From: Haloarculaceae archaeon
GTDB taxonomy: Archaea > Halobacteriota > Halobacteria > Halobacteriales > Haloarculaceae
NCBI GenBank assembly: GCA_018609665.1
Contig: JAHENN010000115.1
Location: 1 to 13,072, forward strand
Length of the DNA stretch: 13,072 nucleotides
Direction of reading: 5' to 3'
Shown: piece after piece, positions 1 through 6,769 of the stretch
Layout: every line of letters begins with the position of its first letter
How positions within the stretch are numbered: position 1 is the stretch's first letter
Notes under the pieces: generated by a model
What the model saw: only the letters and a program-made list of their open reading frames with translations
Database searches by the model: none
What the model was told of the DNA's origin: nothing
Made by a program: the position numbers and the translations under genes

Positions 1-1143
1 GCTGGTGAACAGCCCCCGCCGGAGCGACTTGACGGCGACCAGCCACCGCAGCGACTTGACCGAACAGGTCGTCGACCCCGCCATCCCGCCGACGAACATG
101 CACAGAAAGAGGACGTGCTGGGCGGCCGGCGACCACAGCCCGAAGTCGGCGCTGGCGTAGCCCGTCGTCGTGATGATGGAGACGACGTTGAACAGGGCGT
201 GCCGCGCGGTCGCCTCGGGGCCGTACGTCGTCGGGCCGGTCTGCAGTCCCGCCGCGACCAGGGCAGCCCCGAGGGCGACGACCCCCAGATAGAAGCGGAA
301 CTCCTCGCTTTCCAGCAGCCGTCCCGGCCGTCCCTGCGTGACGAGGTACAGCAGCACGAAGTTCGTCGCGCCGACGAGCATGAACGGAACCACGGCCCAC
401 TGGACGACCGGCCGGAAGGCGCCGATGCTCTCCGGTTCCGGGGAGAAGCCAGCCGTCGAGACGGAGGTCAGCGCGTGGGCGACGGCGTTGTACGGCGTCA
501 TGTTCGGCGCCAGCCCGGCCAGGTGCAGCCCGTAGAAGACGGCGGCCGCGAGGAGCGTCAGCCCGCCGTAGAGCCCCCACAGAAGCCGTGCCGTCTGTGA
601 GATTCGAGGCGTGAGCTTGTCGACGTTGCGGGTCTGCGTTTCGGTTTCCATCAGCTGGGCGCCGCCGACCCGCAGCTCCGACAGAATCGCCGTCGCCAGC
701 ACGAGGATGCCGAGCCCGCCGAGCCACTGCAGCAGCTGCCGCCACATCAGCACCGACCGGGAGTGCAGCGAGAAGTCCCGCAGCACCGTCGCCCCGGTCG
801 TCGTCAGCCCGCTCATCGACTCGAACATCGCGTCGACCGGGTGGGCGAGGATCCCGGTGCCGGCGACGTAGAAGGGGACGGCGCCGACGGCGGCCACGAG
901 CAGCCAGATGAGCGACACCGCGAGGAACGTCTCCCGCGGCCCCAGTTCGCCGGGGTCGCCGGGGAGCTGCCGGAACCCGCCGCCGACCACGAGCGTCGTC
1001 AGGATGGCCGCCAGGAAGGGGACGACCGGCTCGCCGTAGTAGACGGCGACGGCCAGCGGGACGGCGAGCGGCGCCGCGAGGTACAGCAGCACCCGGCCCG
1101 TCAGGTCGAGGCTGGCCCGCCAGTCGACCCGTACCCGGAGCAT
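1..1143 (-). CDS. trkH: TrkH-family K+ transporter, membrane subunit (3' end beyond window)
   Basis: This is the K+-translocating membrane subunit of a Trk system, and the visible part is the N-terminal 381 codons. I translated it by hand from the reverse complement. It is hydrophobic, with repeated helix-pore-helix units. Three selectivity-filter-like motifs are visible: TTTGAT at residues 114-119, STAGFS at 229-234 and TTTGYA at 325-330. A GGMAGSTTCSVK stretch at 352-363 resembles the conserved glycine/serine-rich segment near the last pore unit. Haloarchaeal TrkH proteins are about 500 aa, so roughly a quarter should lie outside. The ATG directly follows the trkA stop codon with no spacer, so translation is probably coupled and the two subunits are made together. 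The family imports K+ and binds a TrkA ring on its cytoplasmic face. The assignment is firm; the cation and coupling ion (H+ or Na+) cannot be read from the sequence. Confidence 0.93.
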   Translation of the reverse strand, partial: MLRVRVDWRASLDLTGRVLLYLAAPLAVPLAVAVYYGEPVVPFLAAILTTLVVGGGFRQLPGDPGELGPRETFLAVSLIWLLVAAVGAVPFYVAGTGILAHPVDAMFESMSGLTTTGATVLRDFSLHSRSVLMWRQLLQWLGGLGILVLATAILSELRVGGAQLMETETQTRNVDKLTPRISQTARLLWGLYGGLTLLAAAVFYGLHLAGLAPNMTPYNAVAHALTSVSTAGFSPEPESIGAFRPVVQWAVVPFMLVGATNFVLLYLVTQGRPGRLLESEEFRFYLGVVALGAALVAAGLQTGPTTYGPEATARHALFNVVSIITTTGYASADFGLWSPAAQHVLFLCMFVGGMAGSTTCSVKSLRWLVAVKSLRRGLFTS

Positions 1144-2481
1144 CTACGACATCGCGATGAGGTCGTCGACGAACGGCGTCTCCACGAAGAAGACGACGTG
1201 GTCGCCGGCTTGCAGGACGGTGTCCCCGCGCGGGGTGACGTACTCGCGGTTCCGGGTCACCGCCCCGACGACGAAGTCGGCATCCGTCTCGGCGGCGATC
1301 TCCCGAATCGACCGGCCGACGAGGTCGCCGTCGGGCGACAGCTCCAGCTCCAGCACCTCCGCCTGGTCGTTTTCCAGCACCGAGATGTTCTCGGCGACCG
1401 CCTCGTGGGTGAACCGGGTAATCTCCTCGGCGGTCACGCCCCGGGGGTTGACGGCAACGTCGATACCGATCTCCTCGAACAGCGGGACGTAGTTGGCGCT
1501 GTCGACGACGGAGACGACCCGCCCGGTGCCGAGCCGCTTCGACAGCATCGACACGAGCATGTTCTTCTCGTCGGAGTCCAGCGCCGCGACCACGATGTCG
1601 GCCTCGTCGACGTGCTCGCGGGCCAGGAACTCCACGTCCGTGGCGTCGTGTTCCATCACCAGCGTGTCCGGCAGCTCCTCCGCGAGGTAGCGGGCCCGCT
1701 CGTGGTCCTGCTCGATGAGCCGCGGCTTGAGGCCCCGCTCCTCGAGCAGCCGGGCGGTGTGGTAGCCGATCTCCGAGCCGCCGAAGATGACGATCTCGGT
1801 GGCCTCGCCGGGCGTCGCCTCCGGCGCGATGTCCGTCGCAAACGCCTGGACGCTGGTCGGCGAGCCGATGACGACCGCGCGGTCGCCCGGCCGGATTTCG
1901 TCCCCGCCGCGGGGCAGTATCATCTCCTCGTCCCGGAACAGCCCCGCGAAGGTCAGCGAGTCGAAACGGTCGGCCTCGGCGACGGTCTGGCCGGCGACGG
2001 GGCTGTCCCCGCGGATCTCGAACTCGGCCATCCGGACGCGGCCGCCGGCGAAGGGGTCGACGTCGACCGCCGACGGCAGCCCGACCACGCGGACGACGTT
2101 CTCCGCCGACAGCAGGTCCGAACACACCATGAAGTCGACCCCGAAGGCCGACTCCGTCCGCTCCCAGGTGCGGAGGTACTGGACGTCCTTCGTGCGGGCG
2201 ATGGTGAAGGGGTCGGCGGCGGTCTTGGCGGTGCCGCAGGCGACCAGGTTCGTCCGGTCGTCGTCGGTGCAGGCGATGAACAGGTCCGCCTCCTCGACGT
2301 CGGCCTCCTGGAGCGTCGACATCGCGGTGCCGTCGCCGGTCAGCGCCATCACGTCGAGCTCGTACGTCAGCTCCTCGGTCCGGGCCTCGTCGATGTCGAC
2401 GACGACGACGTCGTGGTCGTCGTCGAGGCTGTCGGCGATGGCCGTCCCGACCTGCCCGGCCCCGATGATGACGACGCGCAT
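1144..2481 (-). CDS. trkA: TrkA, NAD-binding regulatory subunit of K+ transport
   Basis: This is the cytoplasmic gating subunit of the Trk K+ uptake system, 445 aa, the normal length for a double-RCK TrkA. It has two tandem RCK units. The first Rossmann fold (about 1-120) has GAGQVG at residues 7-12 and an acidic Asp at 29 closing strand 2, which favours NAD(H). It is followed by an RCK_C domain at about 140-218. The second Rossmann fold (about 229-345) has the weaker glycine motif GGSEIG, followed by RCK_C at about 365-443. The weaker second site suggests unequal nucleotide binding by the two halves (inference). The gene lies 34 nt downstream of the AlkP-family gene and abuts trkH, giving a trkA-trkH pair. 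A TTACCC run about 26 nt before the ATG is a poor TATA candidate, so read-through from the upstream gene is equally possible. Confidence 0.95.
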   Translation of the reverse strand: MRVVIIGAGQVGTAIADSLDDDHDVVVVDIDEARTEELTYELDVMALTGDGTAMSTLQEADVEEADLFIACTDDDRTNLVACGTAKTAADPFTIARTKDVQYLRTWERTESAFGVDFMVCSDLLSAENVVRVVGLPSAVDVDPFAGGRVRMAEFEIRGDSPVAGQTVAEADRFDSLTFAGLFRDEEMILPRGGDEIRPGDRAVVIGSPTSVQAFATDIAPEATPGEATEIVIFGGSEIGYHTARLLEERGLKPRLIEQDHERARYLAEELPDTLVMEHDATDVEFLAREHVDEADIVVAALDSDEKNMLVSMLSKRLGTGRVVSVVDSANYVPLFEEIGIDVAVNPRGVTAEEITRFTHEAVAENISVLENDQAEVLELELSPDGDLVGRSIREIAAETDADFVVGAVTRNREYVTPRGDTVLQAGDHVVFFVETPFVDDLIAMS

Positions 2482-2515
2482 ACCCGCAGGTGTCGGGCCG
2501 GGGGTAAGTGGGTTA

Positions 2516-3403
2516 CTATCCCCCCGGCGCCGCTGGCAGGTAGCCCAGCGCCGCCAGCCGCTCTTCGTCGGCCTCGGCGCCGTAGACGCGGCCGACCGGC
2601 AGCGGCTCCGGCGGCTCCAGCGTCGGGTCGTGACTCCGTCGGCCGCCGCCCGTCGTCACCGTCCACGGCACCTCGAGCAGCGCCGGCACCGGCGTGTGCA
2701 TCGGGTGGCCGTACAGCCCCCACTCCCCGAAGAGGTTGCCGTGGTCGGCGGTGACCGCCACCCGGCCGTCGACGTTCTCGACCAGCGTCGCCACCTCCGG
2801 GAGGACGTACCGCAGGGTCGCCTCGTAGGCCGCCCACACCCGCTCGGTCGACAGCTCGCCGCGCCGGAGCATCGTCCACGGGTTCGCCGCGTTGCTGTGG
2901 GCGCCGGTCCGGGCCATCCCCTCGTCGCCCGCCACGGGGTCGGCGACGAACGGGTGGTGCGGCTGCATGTAGTGGACCACCAGCCGGTCCGGCGAGCGGC
3001 GCCGTGCCGTCGCGACGGCGCGGTCGGTGACGGCCTCCGGCGGGACCGTCCCCAGGTCGTCGTCCCAGGCGTACTTCCAGACCTCGTCGAGGGCGGCGAA
3101 GGCGTCGGCGTCGAGATACCGGTCGGTCCAGGTGTTGCCCGTCACCATCGCCGTCCGCGCCGTCTCCGGGTGGCCGTGGAAGGTGTTCTCGAGCCACTCC
3201 GAGGAGGAGCTGCCGACCGACCGTACCGTTCCGACGTCGTCGAGCAGGTCGTCGTCGGCCGCGACCGACGACAGCAGGTCTGCCCGGCAGGCGTCCAGCA
3301 CGACGAGGACGTCCCACTCGCGGTCGAGGACGTTGGTCCCGTAGTCGAGCCGTCGGCCGACCGCCTGCAGCGCCCGGAGGTAGGCGGTCCCGAGCCGGCC
3401 CAT
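2516..3403 (-). CDS. Alkaline phosphatase/sulfatase-superfamily hydrolase, not a canonical sulfatase
   Basis: This is a predicted metal-dependent phospho- or sulfo-ester hydrolase of the AlkP superfamily, 295 aa from the chosen start. The metal-site residues appear in order: D37 in LDACRAD, a Ser-rich nucleophile region (S65-S68 in GSSSSEW), a HYMQPHHPF block, D220-H221 in TADHG, and H233 in GHPMH. The C-terminus ends with ERLAALGYL, a tail typical of sulfatase-like proteins. There is no CxPSR or SxPSR formylglycine motif, so a Ser or Thr is the likelier nucleophile. I see no signal peptide or membrane helix, which suggests a cytoplasmic or loosely associated enzyme. I chose the ATG just before GRLGTAYLRAL because the frame further upstream (to an ATG at 3496) is alanine-rich, lacks family similarity and overlaps the divergent promoter. 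It lies upstream of trkA on the same strand. The substrate is unknown; the relationship to K+ transport may be positional only. Confidence 0.8.
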   Translation of the reverse strand: MGRLGTAYLRALQAVGRRLDYGTNVLDREWDVLVVLDACRADLLSSVAADDDLLDDVGTVRSVGSSSSEWLENTFHGHPETARTAMVTGNTWTDRYLDADAFAALDEVWKYAWDDDLGTVPPEAVTDRAVATARRRSPDRLVVHYMQPHHPFVADPVAGDEGMARTGAHSNAANPWTMLRRGELSTERVWAAYEATLRYVLPEVATLVENVDGRVAVTADHGNLFGEWGLYGHPMHTPVPALLEVPWTVTTGGGRRSHDPTLEPPEPLPVGRVYGAEADEERLAALGYLPAAPGG

Positions 3404-3494
3404 CCCTGGTTCCGTCACGTCCGTCGATTCAAGCCGGGCAGCAAAAACGGCATCGACCCGGGCCGCCGCGGTAGAAGCGACACACAGCGGCGTC

Positions 3495-3505
3495 ATACAT
3501 AAACT
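3495..3505. promoter_or_regulatory. Divergent TATA-like element between the AlkP-family gene and the membrane-protein gene
   Basis: The AT-rich stretch atacataaact is the only clear AT island in the divergent spacer. On the plus strand its centre lies about 27 nt before the ATG at 3527, the spacing expected for a leaderless haloarchaeal transcript. Read on the minus strand it is TTTATG-like and could start a transcript near 3473, leaving about 70 nt of leader before the AlkP-family ATG. The plus-strand role is well supported by spacing; the minus-strand role is inference. Confidence 0.55.
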
Positions 3506-3526
3506 GGCGACGGCCCACTACGCTCT

Positions 3527-3910
3527 ATGACGACGGTCGAACGGGGAACGTTCGCCCTCCGGACGGAATCGCTCGGCGCACTCCACTGGGTCGGCATCGT
3601 CGCGGCGCTGGTCAGCGCGGCGGTCCACCTGCGGCTCGGCGTCCGGCTCGCTCCGGCGCCGCTGGGAATCAGCTTCGTCATGGCCGGACTGGGGTTCGTC
3701 GGCGCCGTCGGGCTCATCCTGATCGGCTGGCGCCGCCGGCTCGTCTACGCCGCCGGGATTCCCTTCACGCTCGTCCAGGTCGTCGTCTGGTACTACCTCA
3801 CCTTCGCGACCACGCCGGCACGGTTCCCGGCGGACGTCACCACCATCAGCGCCGTCGACAAGGCCGCACAGCTCCTGCTCGTGGGCGTGCTGATCGCGCT
3901 CCTCCGGTAG
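3527..3910 (+). CDS. Conserved-type small haloarchaeal membrane protein, four predicted helices
   Basis: This is a 127-aa integral membrane protein of unknown function. About 16 polar residues at the N-terminus precede four hydrophobic segments: roughly 18-40, 46-67, 72-92 and 108-127. A short GWRRR basic loop joins helices 2 and 3, which by the positive-inside rule is probably cytoplasmic. The loop between helices 3 and 4 holds ATTPARFPADVTTISAVDK and is the only sizeable polar part. The compact four-helix layout resembles small DUF-type membrane proteins I associate with haloarchaea, but I cannot name a family with certainty. The start is supported by the TATA-like box about 27 nt upstream and the lack of a leader, implying leaderless initiation. 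It is transcribed away from the AlkP-family gene. No catalytic or ligand-binding motif is visible. Confidence 0.82.
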   Translation: MTTVERGTFALRTESLGALHWVGIVAALVSAAVHLRLGVRLAPAPLGISFVMAGLGFVGAVGLILIGWRRRLVYAAGIPFTLVQVVVWYYLTFATTPARFPADVTTISAVDKAAQLLLVGVLIALLR

Positions 3911-3917
3911 TCGTACG

Positions 3918-3929
3918 TTTAGGTGTATT
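3918..3929 (+). promoter_or_regulatory. Candidate TATA-like region upstream of the micro-ORF and phosphatidyltransferase
   Basis: The run tttaggtgtatt lies just after the stop of the four-helix membrane protein and stands out from the GC-rich surroundings. Two overlapping TATA-like hexamers are possible: TTTAGG and TGTATT. They would place transcription starts near 3947 or 3953, only a few nt before the ATG at 3959 and about 70 nt before the phosphatidyltransferase ATG. Neither hexamer matches the haloarchaeal consensus well. Confidence 0.4.
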
Positions 3930-3958
3930 CGGCCCGAACTACCGGACGAAACGACCAC

Positions 3959-4027
3959 ATGACGCGTCCGACCTGCGATGAGTGTACGGCCCCCGGCGAG
4001 TACGTCCCGGCCGGAGCGCCAGGATGA
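3959..4027 (+). CDS. Possible 22-aa CxxC micro-protein or leader peptide
   Basis: This is a short open frame encoding 22 residues, beginning MTRPTCDEC and ending EYVPAGAPG. It contains one Cys-x-x-Cys pair (C6 and C9), the kind of half zinc knuckle seen in many haloarchaeal micro-proteins. Its TGA stop overlaps the ATG of the phosphatidyltransferase in the ATGA arrangement, the same coupling used throughout the ribosomal operon in this window. A TATA-like stretch sits about 30 nt upstream of its ATG, so it may be the first cistron of a near-leaderless mRNA. It could act as a coupling leader peptide, a free micro-protein, or be chance. Only one CxxC is present, so a zinc site would need dimerisation or a partner. 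Being so short, it has little coding signal of its own. Confidence 0.35.
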   Translation: MTRPTCDECTAPGEYVPAGAPG

Positions 4028-4803
4028 GCCGGTGGCGACACGCGGTGCCGACGGCGCTTCGCGTCGGCGGCCCGGCGGCCGGCGCCGTCGTCCTCGCGGC
4101 CGCGCTCGTCGGGCTACGGCCGTCGGTCGGCATCGGGCCCGCCGACGGCGTTCCCGCGCCGGCGGCCATCGCCGGCGTCTGCTGGGCGGGACAGCTCTGG
4201 TACCTCGGTCGGCTGCTCGATGCCGAGCGGGCCGGCGAGCGTCCCTGGCTCCCCGGCCCGGCGGACGTGGTGACGCTGCTGCGCGGGGCGCTGTACGCGG
4301 CCGTGGCCGGCTTCGTCGTCGTCCGGCCGGCGCCGCCGCTGGCGTGGGTGCCGGCGCTGTTGTACGGCACCGCGACGCTTCTCGACTACGTCGACGGGAC
4401 GGTCGCCAGGACGGTCGGCACCGAGACGGAGGTCGGCGGCCGGCTGGACGTCGCGCTCGACGCCTTCGGGACCGTGGTCGCGCCGCTGGTGGCGGTGGCG
4501 TGGGGCCAGCTCCCGGTCTGGTATCTCTCGCTGTCGGCCGCGAGGTACGTCTACGTCGGCGGCCTCGTCTGGCGCCGCCGGCGCGGCCGGCCGCTGTTCG
4601 AGGCGCCCGACGGCAACCTCAGCCGGTATCTCGGCGCCGCACAGATGGTTTTCATCACCGCGGCGCTCGTCCCGGCGACGCCGGCCGTCCTCGTCGAGGT
4701 GGTCGCACTGCCGCTGCTCGCCGCGTCGCTCGCCAGCTTCGCCCGGGACTTCCTCGCCGCGACCGGCCGCGAGAGGGTCCTCCCCGGGCGCTGTCGGCCG
4801 TGA
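4024..4803 (+). CDS. CDP-alcohol phosphatidyltransferase family membrane enzyme
   Basis: This enzyme transfers a phospho-lipid group from a CDP-activated lipid to an alcohol, releasing CMP, in archaeal phospholipid head-group synthesis. It is 259 aa. The family signature is complete: D121-x2-D124-G125-x2-A128-R129-x8-G138-x3-D142-x3-D146. The four aspartates bind the metals and D146 is the expected catalytic base. Six or more hydrophobic segments surround it, at about 14-30, 46-62, 81-120, 148-182, 204-217 and 222-240. A basic patch, WRRRRGR, follows around residue 183. I prefer the ATG at 4024 over a GTG 42 nt upstream: a GGAG motif lies about 7 nt before it and the overlap with the micro-ORF stop makes a neat ATGA junction. 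The family resembles archaeal phosphatidylserine, inositol-phosphate or glycerol-phosphate synthases, but the acceptor alcohol cannot be read from the sequence. Confidence 0.88.
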   Translation: MSRWRHAVPTALRVGGPAAGAVVLAAALVGLRPSVGIGPADGVPAPAAIAGVCWAGQLWYLGRLLDAERAGERPWLPGPADVVTLLRGALYAAVAGFVVVRPAPPLAWVPALLYGTATLLDYVDGTVARTVGTETEVGGRLDVALDAFGTVVAPLVAVAWGQLPVWYLSLSAARYVYVGGLVWRRRRGRPLFEAPDGNLSRYLGAAQMVFITAALVPATPAVLVEVVALPLLAASLASFARDFLAATGRERVLPGRCRP

Positions 4804-4807
4804 CCGT

Positions 4808-4861
4808 CGCCGCCGGGCACGGTCCGTAGCGCGGACGGCGGCGGGCCGACCCGACGGTCGG
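4808..4861 (+). terminator. Tandem GC-rich hairpins after the phosphatidyltransferase
   Basis: Two inverted repeats follow the stop codon closely. The first pairs CGCCGCCG (4808-4815) with CGGCGGCG (4836-4843), and a nested GTCCG/CGGAC hairpin sits inside it (4822-4826 with 4832-4836). The second pairs CCGACC (4846-4851) with GGTCGG (4856-4861) over a 4-nt loop. No T-run follows, and archaeal termination normally needs one, so these may act in mRNA 3'-end stability or processing. In DNA this GC-rich some such repeats arise by chance. Confidence 0.3.
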
Positions 4862-4892
4862 CGCCCGTAACGCGGAGCGCGGCCGGGTAACA

Positions 4893-4898
4893 GTTTAG
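4893..4898 (+). promoter_or_regulatory. TATA-like box of the CPxCG protein gene
   Basis: The hexamer gtttag, within aacagtttagcc, is the only AT-rich patch in a GC-rich spacer. Its centre is about 27 nt before the next ATG, matching leaderless initiation in haloarchaea. Confidence 0.55.
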
Positions 4899-4922
4899 CC
4901 CCCGCGCGCCCACCGAGCCTAC

Positions 4923-5147
4923 ATGCCCGACGTACCGGAGGACGTCCCGCCGAGGTGCCCGGCCTGCGGGCGGGCCTACGAGTCCGTCACGGTCCACGCC
5001 GACGGGGTGATGGTGAACCTGCTGGAGAACGACCGCTACCGACGGGTGTGTTTCGAGCCGACCGAACGGGACGGCGAGGCGGCGATGCAGTTCTACCACC
5101 ACACCCACCGGCAGGCGGACGCCGGAGCCGCCCGCGCCGGCGAGTGA
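4923..5147 (+). CDS. Small CPxCG zinc-finger-like protein, 74 aa
   Basis: This is a small acidic soluble protein of unknown function. It opens with a CPACG knuckle (C12, C15), has a third cysteine at C43 (RRVCFEP) and a histidine cluster, HHTH, at residues 59-62. A zinc site of the C-C-C-H type is therefore possible, or a four-Cys site formed by dimerisation. Between the metal-binding parts lies a segment that can form beta strands (VTVHADGVMVNLL). The C-terminus is alanine-rich and probably disordered. Single-domain CPxCG proteins are common in haloarchaea and few have known roles. The start is supported by a TATA-like box 27 nt upstream, so it is likely transcribed on its own between the lipid enzyme and the flippase. 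It could be a small regulator or a subunit of a larger complex; nothing here decides which. Confidence 0.75.
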   Translation: MPDVPEDVPPRCPACGRAYESVTVHADGVMVNLLENDRYRRVCFEPTERDGEAAMQFYHHTHRQADAGAARAGE

Positions 5148-5210
5148 CGGAGGCGGAAATCGACGGCCGCCGTCGTGTCACTTTCCGGGCGCCGGCCACA
5201 ACGACGGGTG

Positions 5211-6686
5211 ATGGTATCCCGGCGCGACGGCGACGAGGTCGACCTGCTGGACGCGTCCATCCGGACGACGGGCGGGGCGCTGCTGTCGACGACGCTGTAC
5301 GTCCTCAGCGGCGTCGTCTACGCCGTCGTCACCTCGCCGGCGGCGACGGGGACGTACTTCTTCATCTCGGTCTCGGTGGCCCTCCTGCTCCGGCCGATCG
5401 GAGGACTCAGCCAGACGCTCCAGAAGGTCGGCAGCGAACGGGGCGAGCCGGTCGGCCCCTATCTCGGCCTCGCGGTGCTGTTCGCCGCTGGATACCTCCT
5501 CGTCGCCGGCGGCGCCGTCGTCGCCGCGGTCGGCGAAATCGTCCGCCGGACGGTGGTGTCGCCGGGGCTGCTCGCGCCGGCCGGGCTGTACGCGCTGTCG
5601 ACGGCGCTGTCGATGATCACCACGAGCCTGCTCGGCGCCATCGGCTACCCGAGCGTCGAGACGTGGCTCGACGGGACGCAGAGCGCCGTCCAGCTGGCCG
5701 TCCTGCTCGCGTTCGCGCCGGCGCTGACGACGGCGGGCGACCTCCTGGCCGTGGTCGCCGGGGTCCGGCTCGCGGTGCTGGGTCCCGTCGTCGTCGCACT
5801 GGGGGTCGTCCCGCGGCTGCCCGACCGCCGTGCCGTCGGCCGCGCCTGGGGGTTCGCGAAGTGGAGCGTCCCGGACCAGGTGCTCGACCGGCTGTCGTAC
5901 AACATGCCGGTGTACGTCCTGGGGGTGGTCGCGACGCCGGCGGCCGTCGGCGTCTACGAGGCGGCCGACCGGTTCGCCGACTTCGGGGCGACCATCTCCT
6001 GGCGGCTCGCCTCGCCGCTGCTCACCCGGGTGAGCGGCGACGCCTCCACCGGCGACACGGAGCTGGCGTACCTCGACGGCGCGGCCACCGGCGGGACCGG
6101 AGCCACCTTCCTCGTCTTCGGCTATCTGCTTTCGGCCCACGACGTGGTCGCCCGCATCGCCTTCGCCGACGCCCGGACGGTCTTCTCGGCGACGGTGCTG
6201 GTCGTCGGCGGCGTCAACGTCCTCCGTGGATTCTGGACGCTCGTCTCCCACGCCATGGAGGGCGTCGGCCGGCCGGCGGTCAGCTTCCGGACGAAGCTCT
6301 ACGGGCTGGCCGCCGGCGCCCCCGTGCCGGCGCTGTTCGGCGCCGAGTTCGGCGCCGTCGCCGGTGCCGCCGGCTACGCGGTCATGAATCTCGTGGTCTT
6401 CGCCTACGTCGTCCACTACGCCCGCGGGGTGTTCGGCCGGGTGCCGGTCGACTTCGGCGTCGCCGGCCGGCTCGGGCTCGGGCTCGTCGCGTCGTTCGCG
6501 GCGACGACCGCCGTCACCGCCGCCCTCGGCGACGTCGTCGCGCCGGTCGTCGTCGCCGCCGTCGCGGCGGCGACGTGTCTGGCCGGCTTCGGCGGCGTCC
6601 TGCTGGCCGTCTCCGAGTCGACGCGGCTGGTCGCCGACCGGACGGTCCAGCTGTGCCGCGACGGGCTCCGCTCGCTGGCCGGCTGA
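5211..6686 (+). CDS. Multi-spanning flippase-like protein (MATE/MVF, polysaccharide-exporter type)
   Basis: This is a 491-aa membrane protein with about 12-14 hydrophobic segments over nearly its whole length, the architecture of Wzx-type lipid-linked oligosaccharide flippases. The N-terminus is short and charged (MVSRRDGDEVDLLDASIRT), followed by helix 1 and a YVLSGVVYAVV segment. An LLRPIGGLSQTLQKV loop near residues 62-76 and a WSVPDQVLDRLSYNMPVYVLG block in the middle resemble the loops of the polysaccharide-biosynthesis group. Family members move lipid-linked sugars across the membrane for glycoprotein or polysaccharide assembly. I chose the ATG; an upstream GTG at 5175 adds only a short basic leader. 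No clear TATA box precedes it (ACTTTCC about 28 nt upstream is weak). There are no glycosyltransferase or agl genes nearby, so the substrate is unknown; it may instead export lipids or other solutes. Confidence 0.78.
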   Translation: MVSRRDGDEVDLLDASIRTTGGALLSTTLYVLSGVVYAVVTSPAATGTYFFISVSVALLLRPIGGLSQTLQKVGSERGEPVGPYLGLAVLFAAGYLLVAGGAVVAAVGEIVRRTVVSPGLLAPAGLYALSTALSMITTSLLGAIGYPSVETWLDGTQSAVQLAVLLAFAPALTTAGDLLAVVAGVRLAVLGPVVVALGVVPRLPDRRAVGRAWGFAKWSVPDQVLDRLSYNMPVYVLGVVATPAAVGVYEAADRFADFGATISWRLASPLLTRVSGDASTGDTELAYLDGAATGGTGATFLVFGYLLSAHDVVARIAFADARTVFSATVLVVGGVNVLRGFWTLVSHAMEGVGRPAVSFRTKLYGLAAGAPVPALFGAEFGAVAGAAGYAVMNLVVFAYVVHYARGVFGRVPVDFGVAGRLGLGLVASFAATTAVTAALGDVVAPVVVAAVAAATCLAGFGGVLLAVSESTRLVADRTVQLCRDGLRSLAG

Positions 6687-6739
6687 ACCCTCCCGTCGGC
6701 GCTGCCTCCCGGCGCGGCGACCGCGTGCCGATGAGCTAG

Positions 6740-6748
6740 CACTAAATG
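6740..6748 (+). promoter_or_regulatory. TATA-like box of the histidine kinase gene
   Basis: The stretch cactaaatg is an AT-rich island centred about 26 nt before the kinase ATG, again the leaderless spacing. A small inverted repeat, TGCGCG (6749-6754) with CGCGCA (6765-6770), lies between it and the start codon. It could be an operator but may be chance at this GC content. Confidence 0.55.
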
Positions 6749-6769
6749 TGCGCGTCTCGATAGTCGCGC

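Noticed and set aside
2386..2430. Repeated gtcgtc/gacgac runs near the trkA start
   Set aside because: They encode the DDDHDVVVVDID segment of the first Rossmann fold, so codon use of Asp and Val explains them.
763..2754. A 663-codon plus-strand open frame opposite trkH and trkA
   Set aside because: It is antisense to well-supported trkA and trkH. Its translation is a monotonous Arg/Asp/Gly/Val mixture typical of the open antisense frames of GC-rich genes.
3404..3496. A 31-codon N-terminal extension of the AlkP-family gene to an ATG at 3496
   Set aside because: The added residues are Ala-rich without family similarity, and the start would lie on the TATA-like element itself. The ATG at 3401-3403 precedes the family-like N-terminus.
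3982..4023. A GTG start adding 14 basic residues to the phosphatidyltransferase
   Set aside because: The ATG at 4024 has a GGAG upstream and an ATGA overlap, and the extra residues are an Arg/Pro-rich tail that adds nothing to the family fold.
4955..6739. A 594-codon plus-strand frame over the flippase gene
   Set aside because: It is extremely Arg-rich, unlike the acidic haloarchaeal proteins around it, and is shifted relative to the hydrophobic flippase frame.
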